Assembly: GCA_965222695.1 (NCBI GenBank)
Contig: OZ244967.1
Span: forward strand, 1,674,001 to 1,738,000
Source of the DNA: UBA7957 sp965222695
GTDB lineage: Bacteria; Pseudomonadota; Gammaproteobacteria; Granulosicoccales; Granulosicoccaceae
Length of the DNA stretch: 64,000 nucleotides
Direction of reading: 5' to 3'
In this document: positions 37,550 to 44,795 of the stretch, one piece after another
How positions within the stretch are numbered: the stretch's first letter is position 1
Layout of the letters: each line of letters begins with the position of its first letter
Program-made: the position numbers and the translations under genes
Notes under the pieces: generated by a model
Seen by the model: only the letters and a program-made list of their open reading frames with translations
What the model was told of the DNA's origin: nothing
Databases searched by the model: none

Positions 37550-37566
37550 TTGAACATATTGTTCAA
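37550..37566. promoter_or_regulatory. Dyad site 1 (TTGAAC-N5-GTTCAA), candidate activator binding site
   Basis: TTGAACATATTGTTCAA is a perfect 6-bp dyad with a 5-bp spacer. Size and symmetry fit Fis-type helix-turn-helix domains of NtrC-family activators. It lies about 100 bp upstream of the minus-strand promoter and about 360 bp upstream of the plus-strand one. Confidence 0.6.
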
Positions 37567-37590
37567 GCGCATAAAGCCGAAATATTGCAG

Positions 37591-37607
37591 CGGAACGATA
37601 TGTTCAA
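37591..37607. promoter_or_regulatory. Dyad site 2, candidate activator binding site
   Basis: CGGAACGATATGTTCAA keeps GAAC-N5-GTTC and the right-hand AA of site 1. Its centre is 41 bp from site 1, close to four helical turns. Confidence 0.55.
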
Positions 37608-37707
37608 TCCATAGAATCCGATTTTAAAAATCGGTTTTCTGCTTCAAATATAATGTGCTGTACGAGCATTAAGGCATTGAACAGATTAAGCACTTGCGCC
37701 TTGCTGA

Positions 37708-37724
37708 TTGAACGTTTTGTTCAT
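37708..37724. promoter_or_regulatory. Dyad site 3, candidate activator binding site
   Basis: TTGAACGTTTTGTTCAT matches site 1 at 11 of 12 dyad positions. Its centre is 117 bp from site 2, close to eleven turns, and about 200 bp upstream of the predicted cytochrome-operon start. Confidence 0.58.
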
Positions 37725-37890
37725 CCAATACAAGCCTTGAAATCGACGAACCGTCCTCTATCGCGCGGGATAAATCAGCACTTTATGTTTGGTAAAAACG
37801 CTATAAGTGTTGATGAAACAAGGTCTTTGTCAGAACCCGTTACCGACGGCACAGGGCGTTGGGGCCTTCTTTTATCGTGCACAAAATGAA

Positions 37891-37906
37891 TGGTCTGCAT
37901 ATTGCG
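37891..37906 (+). promoter_or_regulatory. Candidate sigma54 (-24/-12) promoter of the cytochrome operon
   Basis: TGGTCTGCATATTGCG has GG and GC 10 bp apart and a full TTGC at -12; T-G-G and Y-R positions also match. The predicted start is near 37916, about 26 nt before the first small membrane gene, mirroring the promoter on the other strand. Confidence 0.6.
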
Positions 37907-37941
37907 TCGTGGGTTTTTTTCGATGTTTACGAGTGGTCATT

Positions 37942-38100
37942 ATGATTAATTCAAGCCAGTCGGAAAAAGCAAAAAAAAATCATTCTACACGTCGACGTTC
38001 CTGGGGGCCTAAATTGTTTTTGGCAACCTTGTTTGCCATTTTGGTCTTTTTTTATTGGCTGTTGATTTACTCAGGCGGCGTTACTGTTCAGCACGGTTAA
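37942..38100 (+). CDS. 52-residue single-helix membrane protein
   Basis: The frame starts MINSSQSEKAKKNHSTRRRS, a strongly basic cytoplasmic N-terminus. One TM helix follows (LFLATLFAILVFFYWLLIY) and a short periplasmic end SGGVTVQHG. GAGTGG precedes the ATG. It is the first gene of the cytochrome operon and ends 18 bp before the next small gene. Very small single-helix subunits of this kind (CydX, CcoQ) stabilise terminal oxidases; an equivalent role here is inference. A longer in-frame upstream extension crosses the predicted promoter, so I chose this start. Confidence 0.72.
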   Translation: MINSSQSEKAKKNHSTRRRSWGPKLFLATLFAILVFFYWLLIYSGGVTVQHG

Positions 38101-38118
38101 GAGCATAAGGATAATACA

Positions 38119-38268
38119 ATGCAGGACAATCGTATGGGGTTCGGTCAGAGAATATTGATCACATTATTAACTCTGGTGCTGGTCAGTGCATTTTTTTACG
38201 GTCTCGACCACATGGTGATGAGCATGCAGGGGCTACCGTTAAACGTCGATCTGACACCGGCTAACTAA
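38119..38268 (+). CDS. 49-residue single-helix membrane protein
   Basis: The frame has TAAGGA at good spacing before its ATG and encodes MQDNRMGFGQRILITLLTLV, one TM helix reaching FFYGLDHMVM and a short end LPLNVDLTPAN. It ends 2 bp before the CydA-like gene. The spacing suggests tight co-translation with that large membrane subunit. A His and several Met residues lie at the periplasmic edge of the helix. I do not recognise the family. Confidence 0.72.
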   Translation: MQDNRMGFGQRILITLLTLVLVSAFFYGLDHMVMSMQGLPLNVDLTPAN

Positions 38269-38270
38269 AA

Positions 38271-40181
38271 ATGCAGGGATTATCATTTTCAAAACGAAAC
38301 TACAAACAATTGCCCTTGTTCGTCTGCAAACTGCTTTTGCTGATTTTTATTTCGCTCATTTTATCAACTTCGTATGCAGAAAAGCTTGATTCCACCGAGG
38401 TACTGACACAAATTGCGCCGGTTGGCGAGGCCCGTGCCGCAGGCCGGTTGGAAGCGGCCGATGTCGCAGCATCCTCTGATGTTCAGGCAGCGGAAGTACA
38501 AGAGCCTATAGCCGCACCGCGCCCGTCCAGGGAAGATTATCCGAATATCGGTATCAGCAGCCGCGCCATTGTCTGGGTGCTCGCGCAGATGCATTTATTC
38601 TTCGGCGCTTTGGTTTTAGCGGTTCCATTATTTGTATTACTGATTGAACTTATGGGCGTGTATACCGGCGATGACCGCTACGATCATATGGCCTATGAGT
38701 TTATGAAAATCAGTTTGACAGGGTTTTCAATTACCGCAATTTTCGGCGGTTCTCTGGCCTTGGCCTTGTTTCTGCTCTACCCCGACTTTATGTCGTATAT
38801 GATGCATGTTTTCGGTGCGCAAATGCTGGTCTATGCGCTGCTGTTTTTCCTTGAAACCTTTTTTCTCTACACTTATTACTATGGCTGGAATGCCTTCCGC
38901 TACGGCAATTTAAAATGGCTGCATTTAAGCCTGGGCCTAATGTTAAATGCTTCGGGTTTAACCATTATGGTTTTATCCAATTCCTGGGCTACTTTTATGA
39001 TGGCGCCATCGGGTGTAAACGAGGTCGGTGTCGTTGTCGGCAATATCTGGGAGGTCATGAAGGGCCCGCTATGGAATCCGATAAATTTACACAGATTTAT
39101 CGCCAATATCGCTTTCGGCGGAGCCGTCGTCGGTGCTTACGCCGCGTTTAAGTTTCTGAGTTCGAGCGATCCAAAAGAACGTGCCCATTATGACTGGATG
39201 GGCTATACATCCAACTTTATCGCCATTCTTGCATTTCTACCTTTGCCTTTTGCCGGATATTGGTTAATGGCGGAAATCTACGCCTATTCGCAGCAAATGG
39301 GAATCACCGCCATGGGAGGTATTCTTGCCTGGCTGTTTATCGTTCAGGCCGTATTGATCGGTACCATTTTATTGGCAGGCAATTTTTATCTTTGGGCAGG
39401 CATGTCACGGACCGAAGGTTCACACCGCTATAAGGGATTTATCAAGTTGATCGCATTTGTCCTCGTGGTCTGTTTTCTGGTTTGGGTAACACCCCATACC
39501 TTGATTCTGTCGGCTTCGGAAGTGGCGTTGATGGGTGGCAGTCATCACCACATTCTGGGTCCGCTGGGTATAATGCCGGCGAAAAATGTTGCGGTAAATT
39601 TAATGCTGATCGCAACTTTTCTGTCTTTTCAGCTTTATCGCCGATCCGATAAAGTGGCCACCGTCAGCTGGGCACCAGCAGCGAATATCCTTATGACGGT
39701 GATTTATTTGATTGCCACCGTGAACATTATTTTCCTCGGTGTTTACTATGGATACTTCACCAATACAGTTTACAAGGTGGGGTCCTCGGTCGCTCAGGTT
39801 GCATCCACACTCATTGTAATCATTGCCGGCATCGTGATTGATAGCTTGATGCTTAAAGATGCCAAGATCCTGCCCTCGCACTGGGGAAAGATACCGGATC
39901 GCGCGCAGTATGCATTGTTCGCTTTACCCATTGCTTTTACCTGGTTAATGGGATTGATGGGTTATGTACGCTCCTCGGTTAAAACCCATTGGCATGTTTA
40001 CACTGTCATGAAGGACAATTCCCCAGACAACTTTATCCCCACCATGGCTTATGCCGGCAATATGATCACCCTGGTGACAGTATTGTTTCTTTTATGTGTC
40101 TTGTTTATGTTCTGGGTTGCCAGTCTCAGTGGAATGAAACAAGGCAATCCTGTTTCCACAGCACAGGCAAGCCAAGCGTGA
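38271..40181 (+). CDS. CydA-like membrane protein (cytochrome bd subunit I homologue), 13 TM helices
   Basis: A 636-residue protein. A hydrophobic N-terminus and an Ala/Glu-rich stretch (about 35-85) precede 13 predicted helices. The first part resembles cytochrome bd subunit I: WVLAQMHLFFGALVLAVPLF, then FLETFFLYTYYYGWN, then SLGLMLNASGLTIMVLSNSW and NPINLHRFIANIAFGG align by eye with the CydA helices. No GRQPW quinol-loop signature is seen, and the CydA His that binds heme b558 is not in register. There is no CydB gene. It also has four more helices than typical CydA. It is followed by two cytochrome c genes. Likely a quinol- or heme-linked membrane subunit of a new electron-transfer complex; it need not be an oxidase. 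Confidence 0.82.
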   Translation: MQGLSFSKRNYKQLPLFVCKLLLLIFISLILSTSYAEKLDSTEVLTQIAPVGEARAAGRLEAADVAASSDVQAAEVQEPIAAPRPSREDYPNIGISSRAIVWVLAQMHLFFGALVLAVPLFVLLIELMGVYTGDDRYDHMAYEFMKISLTGFSITAIFGGSLALALFLLYPDFMSYMMHVFGAQMLVYALLFFLETFFLYTYYYGWNAFRYGNLKWLHLSLGLMLNASGLTIMVLSNSWATFMMAPSGVNEVGVVVGNIWEVMKGPLWNPINLHRFIANIAFGGAVVGAYAAFKFLSSSDPKERAHYDWMGYTSNFIAILAFLPLPFAGYWLMAEIYAYSQQMGITAMGGILAWLFIVQAVLIGTILLAGNFYLWAGMSRTEGSHRYKGFIKLIAFVLVVCFLVWVTPHTLILSASEVALMGGSHHHILGPLGIMPAKNVAVNLMLIATFLSFQLYRRSDKVATVSWAPAANILMTVIYLIATVNIIFLGVYYGYFTNTVYKVGSSVAQVASTLIVIIAGIVIDSLMLKDAKILPSHWGKIPDRAQYALFALPIAFTWLMGLMGYVRSSVKTHWHVYTVMKDNSPDNFIPTMAYAGNMITLVTVLFLLCVLFMFWVASLSGMKQGNPVSTAQASQA

Positions 40182-41023
40182 AAATCCTGTTGAAAACACT
40201 GGCATTTAGTTTAAGTCTGACCCTGGTATTTACTTTGGTGACTTACTTGTTGCCACAGGTCGAGGGAGAAGCGCCCGTTGAAACGCAGCTTGATCTGAGC
40301 AATATTTCGATGGATGACTTTATCGCCTTCGGGGAGGATTTGTTTAACAACAAAGGCACCTGTGCCTTGTGCCATAAACCCCCGCCGCTTGGCAGAGCGC
40401 CGGATATTCAAGGTTTGGATATGCAGCAGATCAGCTCCGAGCGGCTGGCGGATAGCCGCTATCAAGGCAAAGCTACGGACACCGCATCCTATCTGCTGGA
40501 ATCCATGCTCGATCCGTCGATTTATGTTGTCGCGGGCTGGGGTAAAAAAGGCAGTGATGGCCAAGAATCCCCCATGCCCCCCGCTGATAAGCCACCCTTG
40601 GAGTTACGCCCAAGCGAACTGAATGCAATTATCGCTTATTTACAAGCCAAAGACGGAAATGAGGTGACCGTCTCCTTACCATCCACCGACGATGCCATGG
40701 TCGCGGAACCGGCCGACCCCGAGACCGGCCGACAAACGGCCAGCATCCAAGCTGCTCCGGTATCGGCCAGCACGGCAGAGGAGGCATTACGCAAATATGC
40801 CTGCACCGCCTGCCATGCCATGAACAGTAACGACGCTCTTGTAGGTCCGGCGCTCGTCGATCTGGGCGCTCGAATGCCCGCCGAAGATATCCGGAAAAGC
40901 ATTATTGATCCTAATGCTGACATTGCCGAAGGCTTTCCCCCGGCAATGCCGGCGGATTTCGCCGAAAAAATGACCGTAAAAGAACTGGATTTAATCGTTC
41001 AGTTTCTGGCGGAGAAAAAATAA
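40178..41023 (+). CDS. Membrane-anchored diheme cytochrome c
   Basis: 281 residues from a GTG at 40178 that overlaps the CydA-like stop (GTGA); an ATG further upstream would lie far inside that gene. One N-terminal TM/signal helix (about 5-25) is followed by two cytochrome c domains, with CxxCH at Cys62-His66 and Cys209-His213. The second domain is a class I type with a likely Met ligand in EGFPPAMPADF. A Pro/Ala-rich linker separates them. It would carry electrons in the periplasm between the CydA-like subunit and the larger cytochrome encoded next. The stop overlaps the next start (TAATG). Confidence 0.9.
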   Translation: MKILLKTLAFSLSLTLVFTLVTYLLPQVEGEAPVETQLDLSNISMDDFIAFGEDLFNNKGTCALCHKPPPLGRAPDIQGLDMQQISSERLADSRYQGKATDTASYLLESMLDPSIYVVAGWGKKGSDGQESPMPPADKPPLELRPSELNAIIAYLQAKDGNEVTVSLPSTDDAMVAEPADPETGRQTASIQAAPVSASTAEEALRKYACTACHAMNSNDALVGPALVDLGARMPAEDIRKSIIDPNADIAEGFPPAMPADFAEKMTVKELDLIVQFLAEKK

Positions 41024-43446
41024 TGAGAGGCTTCAGGATTAGTGCTTTTTGGCAGGCGACTACCGTTTGCATTATTGCCTATCTGGTATTTGACAATGCT
41101 TTCCCGCCTCTTTTACCGAAAACGTTGATGACGCAATATATGGTCATTACGATTGTGGGAGTGCTGCTTTATTTTAGTTTCGATGACGAAAAGTGGAATG
41201 ACTTTAAGGCACCGATATTATCAACCTTGCGCGACGATAACAAAGCCATTGTCCGTTGGTTTTTCCTTATAGCTATGCCCCTGCTGTTTGCCTACGCCAC
41301 TTATACACTGGTAAAACCCAGCCTTGAGGCACCCGTGGAGTTGAGGCAGGTACATCCAGCCCCGCCGGCCAGTGTAAAGGTCTTTGGCAAGAGCTACGAT
41401 CTGGCAACCCTGGAAAACCCCATACGCGGAGAGATACTGAATACTTTAGCTGAAGATAAAGAAGCGGGCTGGGAGCGCTATGACGAGGCTGTGCTCGCCG
41501 GCCGTGATGTCTATTATCAAAACTGCTTTTTCTGCCATGGCGATTTACTCGACGGCAAGGGTCATTACGGTACCGGGTTTAACCCGCAACCCATCGATTT
41601 TCAGGATCCTACCATCATTCCCCAATTACAGGAGGCTTTCCTGTTCTGGCGCATTGCCACCGGCGGCCCCGGCTTACCCAAGGAAGGTACTCCCTGGAAC
41701 TCAGCCATGCCGGTCTGGCATGAAATGCTCGGCGAGGAAGATATATGGAATGTGATTACTTTTATTTTTGATTATAACGGTCAGGTACCTCGGATCTGGG
41801 ATCAGGAAGTCTCCAAAACCGTGACCGCGATGAAAGACGAGATAGCGTCCCGCCGCCAAAAAATGACGGGCAAAGACTTGTACAGATTCCGCTGTGAAGT
41901 CTGTCACGGTGAAACCGGCGCCGGGGATGGTATCGCAGCAGAATTGATGTACCCGCTACCGAGGGATTTTTCGTTGGCACTGTTTAAATATAAAACCTCA
42001 CCCGGAACCGAACTGCCGCGCGACGAGGATATATTTAATACCATAAAGTACGGATTACCCGGAACAGCTATGCCCGGCTGGGGCATTGAAGGACAGGCGC
42101 TTTTAAGCGATGAACAGATCCTGAGCCTGATTCCCGTTATTAAAGGTTTTGATTTTACACAGGCCTGGCCACCCGAAGACGCAGAAGATGAAGACTTTGA
42201 TGACGATGGATATTATTTGAAGTCGGATTTTAATGTCGTTACTGAAATTGAACCTATTGCCGGGCAGATCGCCTATAGCGAAGAGTCGATTGAAAAAGGC
42301 AAACAAGCTTATATGAAATCCTGCAAGGAGTGTCACGGCGACACAGGTCGAGGAAATATTACCTCCGGTAAAAAACTGCAAGACGACTGGGGCTACCGAA
42401 TCTGGCCAAGGAATCTCACCAAACCCTGGACCTGGCGAGCCACTCAATCACTCAAGCCGGACGAATCGGAGCGCAAGGAAACCATACAAGCCATATATCA
42501 GCGGTTGTCCATCGGTATTTTAGGAACACCTATGCCCGCACACCGGGCCGTGGAAGAAGGTAATGAGGATCCGGTCAGCCTGGAAGATCGTTGGCATATC
42601 GCCAATTACGTCTATAGTCTGCGTAATAGTACAACTCAGCCCGTTGATGGCCCCGTGGTCAGTGGCGCAAAAATCGAAGGCAATCTTCCGGATTCTACCG
42701 ATGACGCACGTTGGCAGGAGGCTTCTGCAGTCACCCTGCACCTGGTCCCGAATATCATCAAGGACGAGCGATTGTTTACGCCGTTGAACGATGCGGTGAC
42801 CGTCCGCACACTTTATAATGACAGTGAAATTGCCTTTCTGCTAAGCGTGGATGACCGTACCGAAAGCCGACCCGGCATTGAATATTTTAGCGAACTTCAG
42901 GACGAAAATCTGGACATGTACCCGGATGCCTTTGCCATCCAGTTTCCTCAGCAAAATGCCTACCTTTCCACTCCCGGTGTCGAAAAGCCGCTCTACCGTC
43001 ACGGCGACGATAAAAACAACACGACGATCTGGTATTGGAATGCGGGCACTGTCGATCCGGAACAACAAGCAAAAACCCTCTTGTTCAACGCAACCGGACC
43101 CGACAATGAACTCAAGCCTCGCACCGATGACACAAGCTTGATCGCCGACGGAGACTGGAACAACGGCCAATGGCGCGTATTGATGAAACGCCCGCGATTT
43201 ACCGAAGACAAAGATGTATTGTTTGAAGAAGGGAAGTTTATCCCTATATCTTTTGCCAATTGGGACGGCAGTAATGGCGAAACGGCCGGTCGGCACACAC
43301 TCACAACCTGGTATTGGCTGGTACTGCCCCCTGAATTAAATAGGTTGAAAACCTACGGATTACCATCGGCAGTTGCATTATTAACATTTCTTGCCGGCTT
43401 GCTTCTCGTCCGTCAACAGCGTCAGAGTCAACGAACAACAGCTTAA
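41023..43446 (+). CDS. Triheme cytochrome c fused to an ethylbenzene-dehydrogenase-type heme domain
   Basis: An 807-residue protein. Two TM helices near the N-terminus (about 10-50 and 78-97) lead to three cytochrome c domains with CxxCH at Cys168-His172, Cys291-His295 and Cys434-His438. Residues about 550-775 form an EB_dh/gamma-subunit-like domain (DDARWQEA start, ...VTVRTLYNDSEIAFLLSV, then a WYWNAG block and a final WYWLVLPP). In complex iron-sulfur molybdoenzymes this domain binds heme b and passes electrons to or from the catalytic unit. One TM helix closes the protein. The fusion suggests the complex connects with a periplasmic molybdoenzyme. It is the last gene of the operon. Confidence 0.88.
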   Translation: MRGFRISAFWQATTVCIIAYLVFDNAFPPLLPKTLMTQYMVITIVGVLLYFSFDDEKWNDFKAPILSTLRDDNKAIVRWFFLIAMPLLFAYATYTLVKPSLEAPVELRQVHPAPPASVKVFGKSYDLATLENPIRGEILNTLAEDKEAGWERYDEAVLAGRDVYYQNCFFCHGDLLDGKGHYGTGFNPQPIDFQDPTIIPQLQEAFLFWRIATGGPGLPKEGTPWNSAMPVWHEMLGEEDIWNVITFIFDYNGQVPRIWDQEVSKTVTAMKDEIASRRQKMTGKDLYRFRCEVCHGETGAGDGIAAELMYPLPRDFSLALFKYKTSPGTELPRDEDIFNTIKYGLPGTAMPGWGIEGQALLSDEQILSLIPVIKGFDFTQAWPPEDAEDEDFDDDGYYLKSDFNVVTEIEPIAGQIAYSEESIEKGKQAYMKSCKECHGDTGRGNITSGKKLQDDWGYRIWPRNLTKPWTWRATQSLKPDESERKETIQAIYQRLSIGILGTPMPAHRAVEEGNEDPVSLEDRWHIANYVYSLRNSTTQPVDGPVVSGAKIEGNLPDSTDDARWQEASAVTLHLVPNIIKDERLFTPLNDAVTVRTLYNDSEIAFLLSVDDRTESRPGIEYFSELQDENLDMYPDAFAIQFPQQNAYLSTPGVEKPLYRHGDDKNNTTIWYWNAGTVDPEQQAKTLLFNATGPDNELKPRTDDTSLIADGDWNNGQWRVLMKRPRFTEDKDVLFEEGKFIPISFANWDGSNGETAGRHTLTTWYWLVLPPELNRLKTYGLPSAVALLTFLAGLLLVRQQRQSQRTTA

Positions 43447-43482
43447 GTAAATAAAGACCGCACCGGTAATGCATGGATTTGT

Positions 43483-43595
43483 CCTACGGGTGGCAACTGA
43501 ACATTTGCCCGCCAAGGAGCGAGGAGTGTGGTTTGGCCGGCTCAAATGAGCGACGAGCATCGCGGACTGGCGAATGTTCAGTCATCACCCATAGG
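43483..43595. repeat. Imperfect 27-bp inverted repeat
   Basis: The 27 bases at 43483-43509 match the complement of 43569-43595 at 22 positions, and all five mismatches are transitions. About 60 bp lie between the arms. It may be a decayed mobile-element end or a structured RNA. It directly precedes the repeat-bounded cassette. Confidence 0.4.
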
Positions 43596-43693
43596 GCTGC
43601 GGCTTATTTCCCGCCCAGCGGTGTTATGGTTCGCTTATGTAGCCTCACTGCACCGCGCTCACCATGCCTTGTTGAACGAGAATTGGGCTTCAG

Positions 43694-43729
43694 CAGGATA
43701 TATTGTGTAATCGATGACACGCCCTAGTA
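43694..43729. repeat. Left boundary repeat of the 44-51 kb cassette
   Basis: The 34 bases at 43694-43727 recur in inverted orientation at 51515-51548 with 29 of 34 identical. The last 17 bases, GATGACACGCCCTAGTA (43713-43729), also recur exactly in direct orientation at 51550-51566. The repeat lies about 40 bp upstream of the XRE-like gene. Confidence 0.55.
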
Positions 43730-43766
43730 AACTACCCGCCTGCAAGTATAAAAACAGGCCGGATAG

Positions 43767-44582
43767 ATGGGCAAAGACAATTTCAGAAAAAACCTGAGAT
43801 ATTTGTGTGGATTTTACAAATCCATCGCCGAGGTGTGTCGCCGCATCGATATCAACCGTCAGCAATTCAACAAATACCTGGGCGGGCAGACGGAACCGTC
43901 GAGCTATAATTTACGAAAAATCTGCAATTTCTTCAGAGTTGACGAAGACCAGCTGTTCGCACCGCATGTCGATTTTATCAGGCTGATTGGTTCCAAATCC
44001 TTGAGAACCACCCGCAACGATACCGGTCCTCTGCCAGCTTCCGAATTTTTCCCACAAGCCACTGATTCGATGAAAAAATACGTCGGCTATTATTTTGCTT
44101 ATGTGGTTTCTCCTTCAGTCCCCGGACACTATATTAAATCGATTACCGGCCTGCGTCTTAATGAAGGGGTTATGATTAGCAAAACCTATGAGAAAATCAC
44201 TTTCAGTGATCCGGATTCTGTCTATTCTTCTGTTAACAAGTACAGAGGTTTTTGTTTTGAATCGGCCAGCCTTCTTTACCTTATCGAACATGAATATCTT
44301 CATGACAGAGGCTATATCTATACCGCTCTCTACCCCTCCTATCGCGATCCTATTCAAATATTGAACGGGCTTGTGCTGGGTGTTTCCGGAGGCAATTTCA
44401 GGCGGCCTTATAGCTCGCAGATTGTATTTGAGTATATAGGTAAAACGACGGATTTAAGGGCTGCGATCAGGGCCTGCGGTTGTTTTCCGCTCGGGGGAGG
44501 TAAAATTTCCGACAATGTAAGATCGAGGTTATTGGTCCCGGTGTCAGCCGACGCGTTTAACATCACATCGCCTATTCTATAA
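43767..44582 (+). CDS. XRE-like helix-turn-helix regulator with a C-terminal ligand domain
   Basis: A 271-residue protein. Residues about 5-65 form a Cro/CI-type helix-turn-helix: SIAEVCRRIDINRQQFNKYL followed by PSSYNLRKICNFFRVDEDQLF. The rest, about 200 residues, is a beta-rich domain without a motif I recognise. A gap of 213 bp leads to the substrate-binding-protein gene, so it is the probable regulator of that transporter operon. The boundary repeat just upstream could be its operator instead of a mobile-element end. Confidence 0.8.
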   Translation: MGKDNFRKNLRYLCGFYKSIAEVCRRIDINRQQFNKYLGGQTEPSSYNLRKICNFFRVDEDQLFAPHVDFIRLIGSKSLRTTRNDTGPLPASEFFPQATDSMKKYVGYYFAYVVSPSVPGHYIKSITGLRLNEGVMISKTYEKITFSDPDSVYSSVNKYRGFCFESASLLYLIEHEYLHDRGYIYTALYPSYRDPIQILNGLVLGVSGGNFRRPYSSQIVFEYIGKTTDLRAAIRACGCFPLGGGKISDNVRSRLLVPVSADAFNITSPIL

Positions 44583-44795
44583 ACCCAATTAAAAAGTGAC
44601 GCAAGCAGACGCATTTCGTGCGTCCGTTTGCGTCAGTGAGATCTCAAATGCGCAATTGCGCAGTTTGCCTAAATCATTCATCCTGAAGGAAATATCAAGG
44701 CTTACAGTCCCATTTGGCCATTAATTTCAAGGTCAATCTGCACAACCGGATCTTGATCAGGCTCTCTAACACAACCACCATTTGCAGGCAGTAAT

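Larger units (their letters stand above)
37435..37941. other. Divergent control region between the HEAT and cytochrome operons
   Basis: This 507-bp AT-rich region separates the two halves of the cytochrome locus. It contains a -24/-12 promoter facing each operon and three 17-bp dyads in between, each listed separately. A half-site TTGAAC also occurs at 37677-37682. No open frame of note is present. The layout is that of a shared enhancer region for a sigma54 activator. Confidence 0.7.
43447..43766. other. Intergenic region after the cytochrome operon
   Basis: The 320-bp gap holds an imperfect 27-bp inverted repeat (43483-43509 and 43569-43595) and the 34-bp element at 43694-43727. Two overlapping short frames here are not convincing as genes. 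No clear terminator with a T-run was found for the cytochrome operon. Confidence 0.45.

Noticed and set aside
39989..40177. An upstream ATG extending the diheme cytochrome gene
   Set aside because: It would add 63 residues encoded out of frame inside the CydA-like gene and place the signal helix internally. The GTG at 40178 gives a normal N-terminal anchor and a 4-bp overlap.
42841..43296. A 151-codon minus-strand frame
   Set aside because: It is antisense to the EB_dh domain of the triheme cytochrome gene, which has clear homology.
43473..43727. Short frames of 84 and 60 codons after the cytochrome operon
   Set aside because: Both lie over the inverted repeat, overlap each other, lack start signals and show no recognisable protein features.
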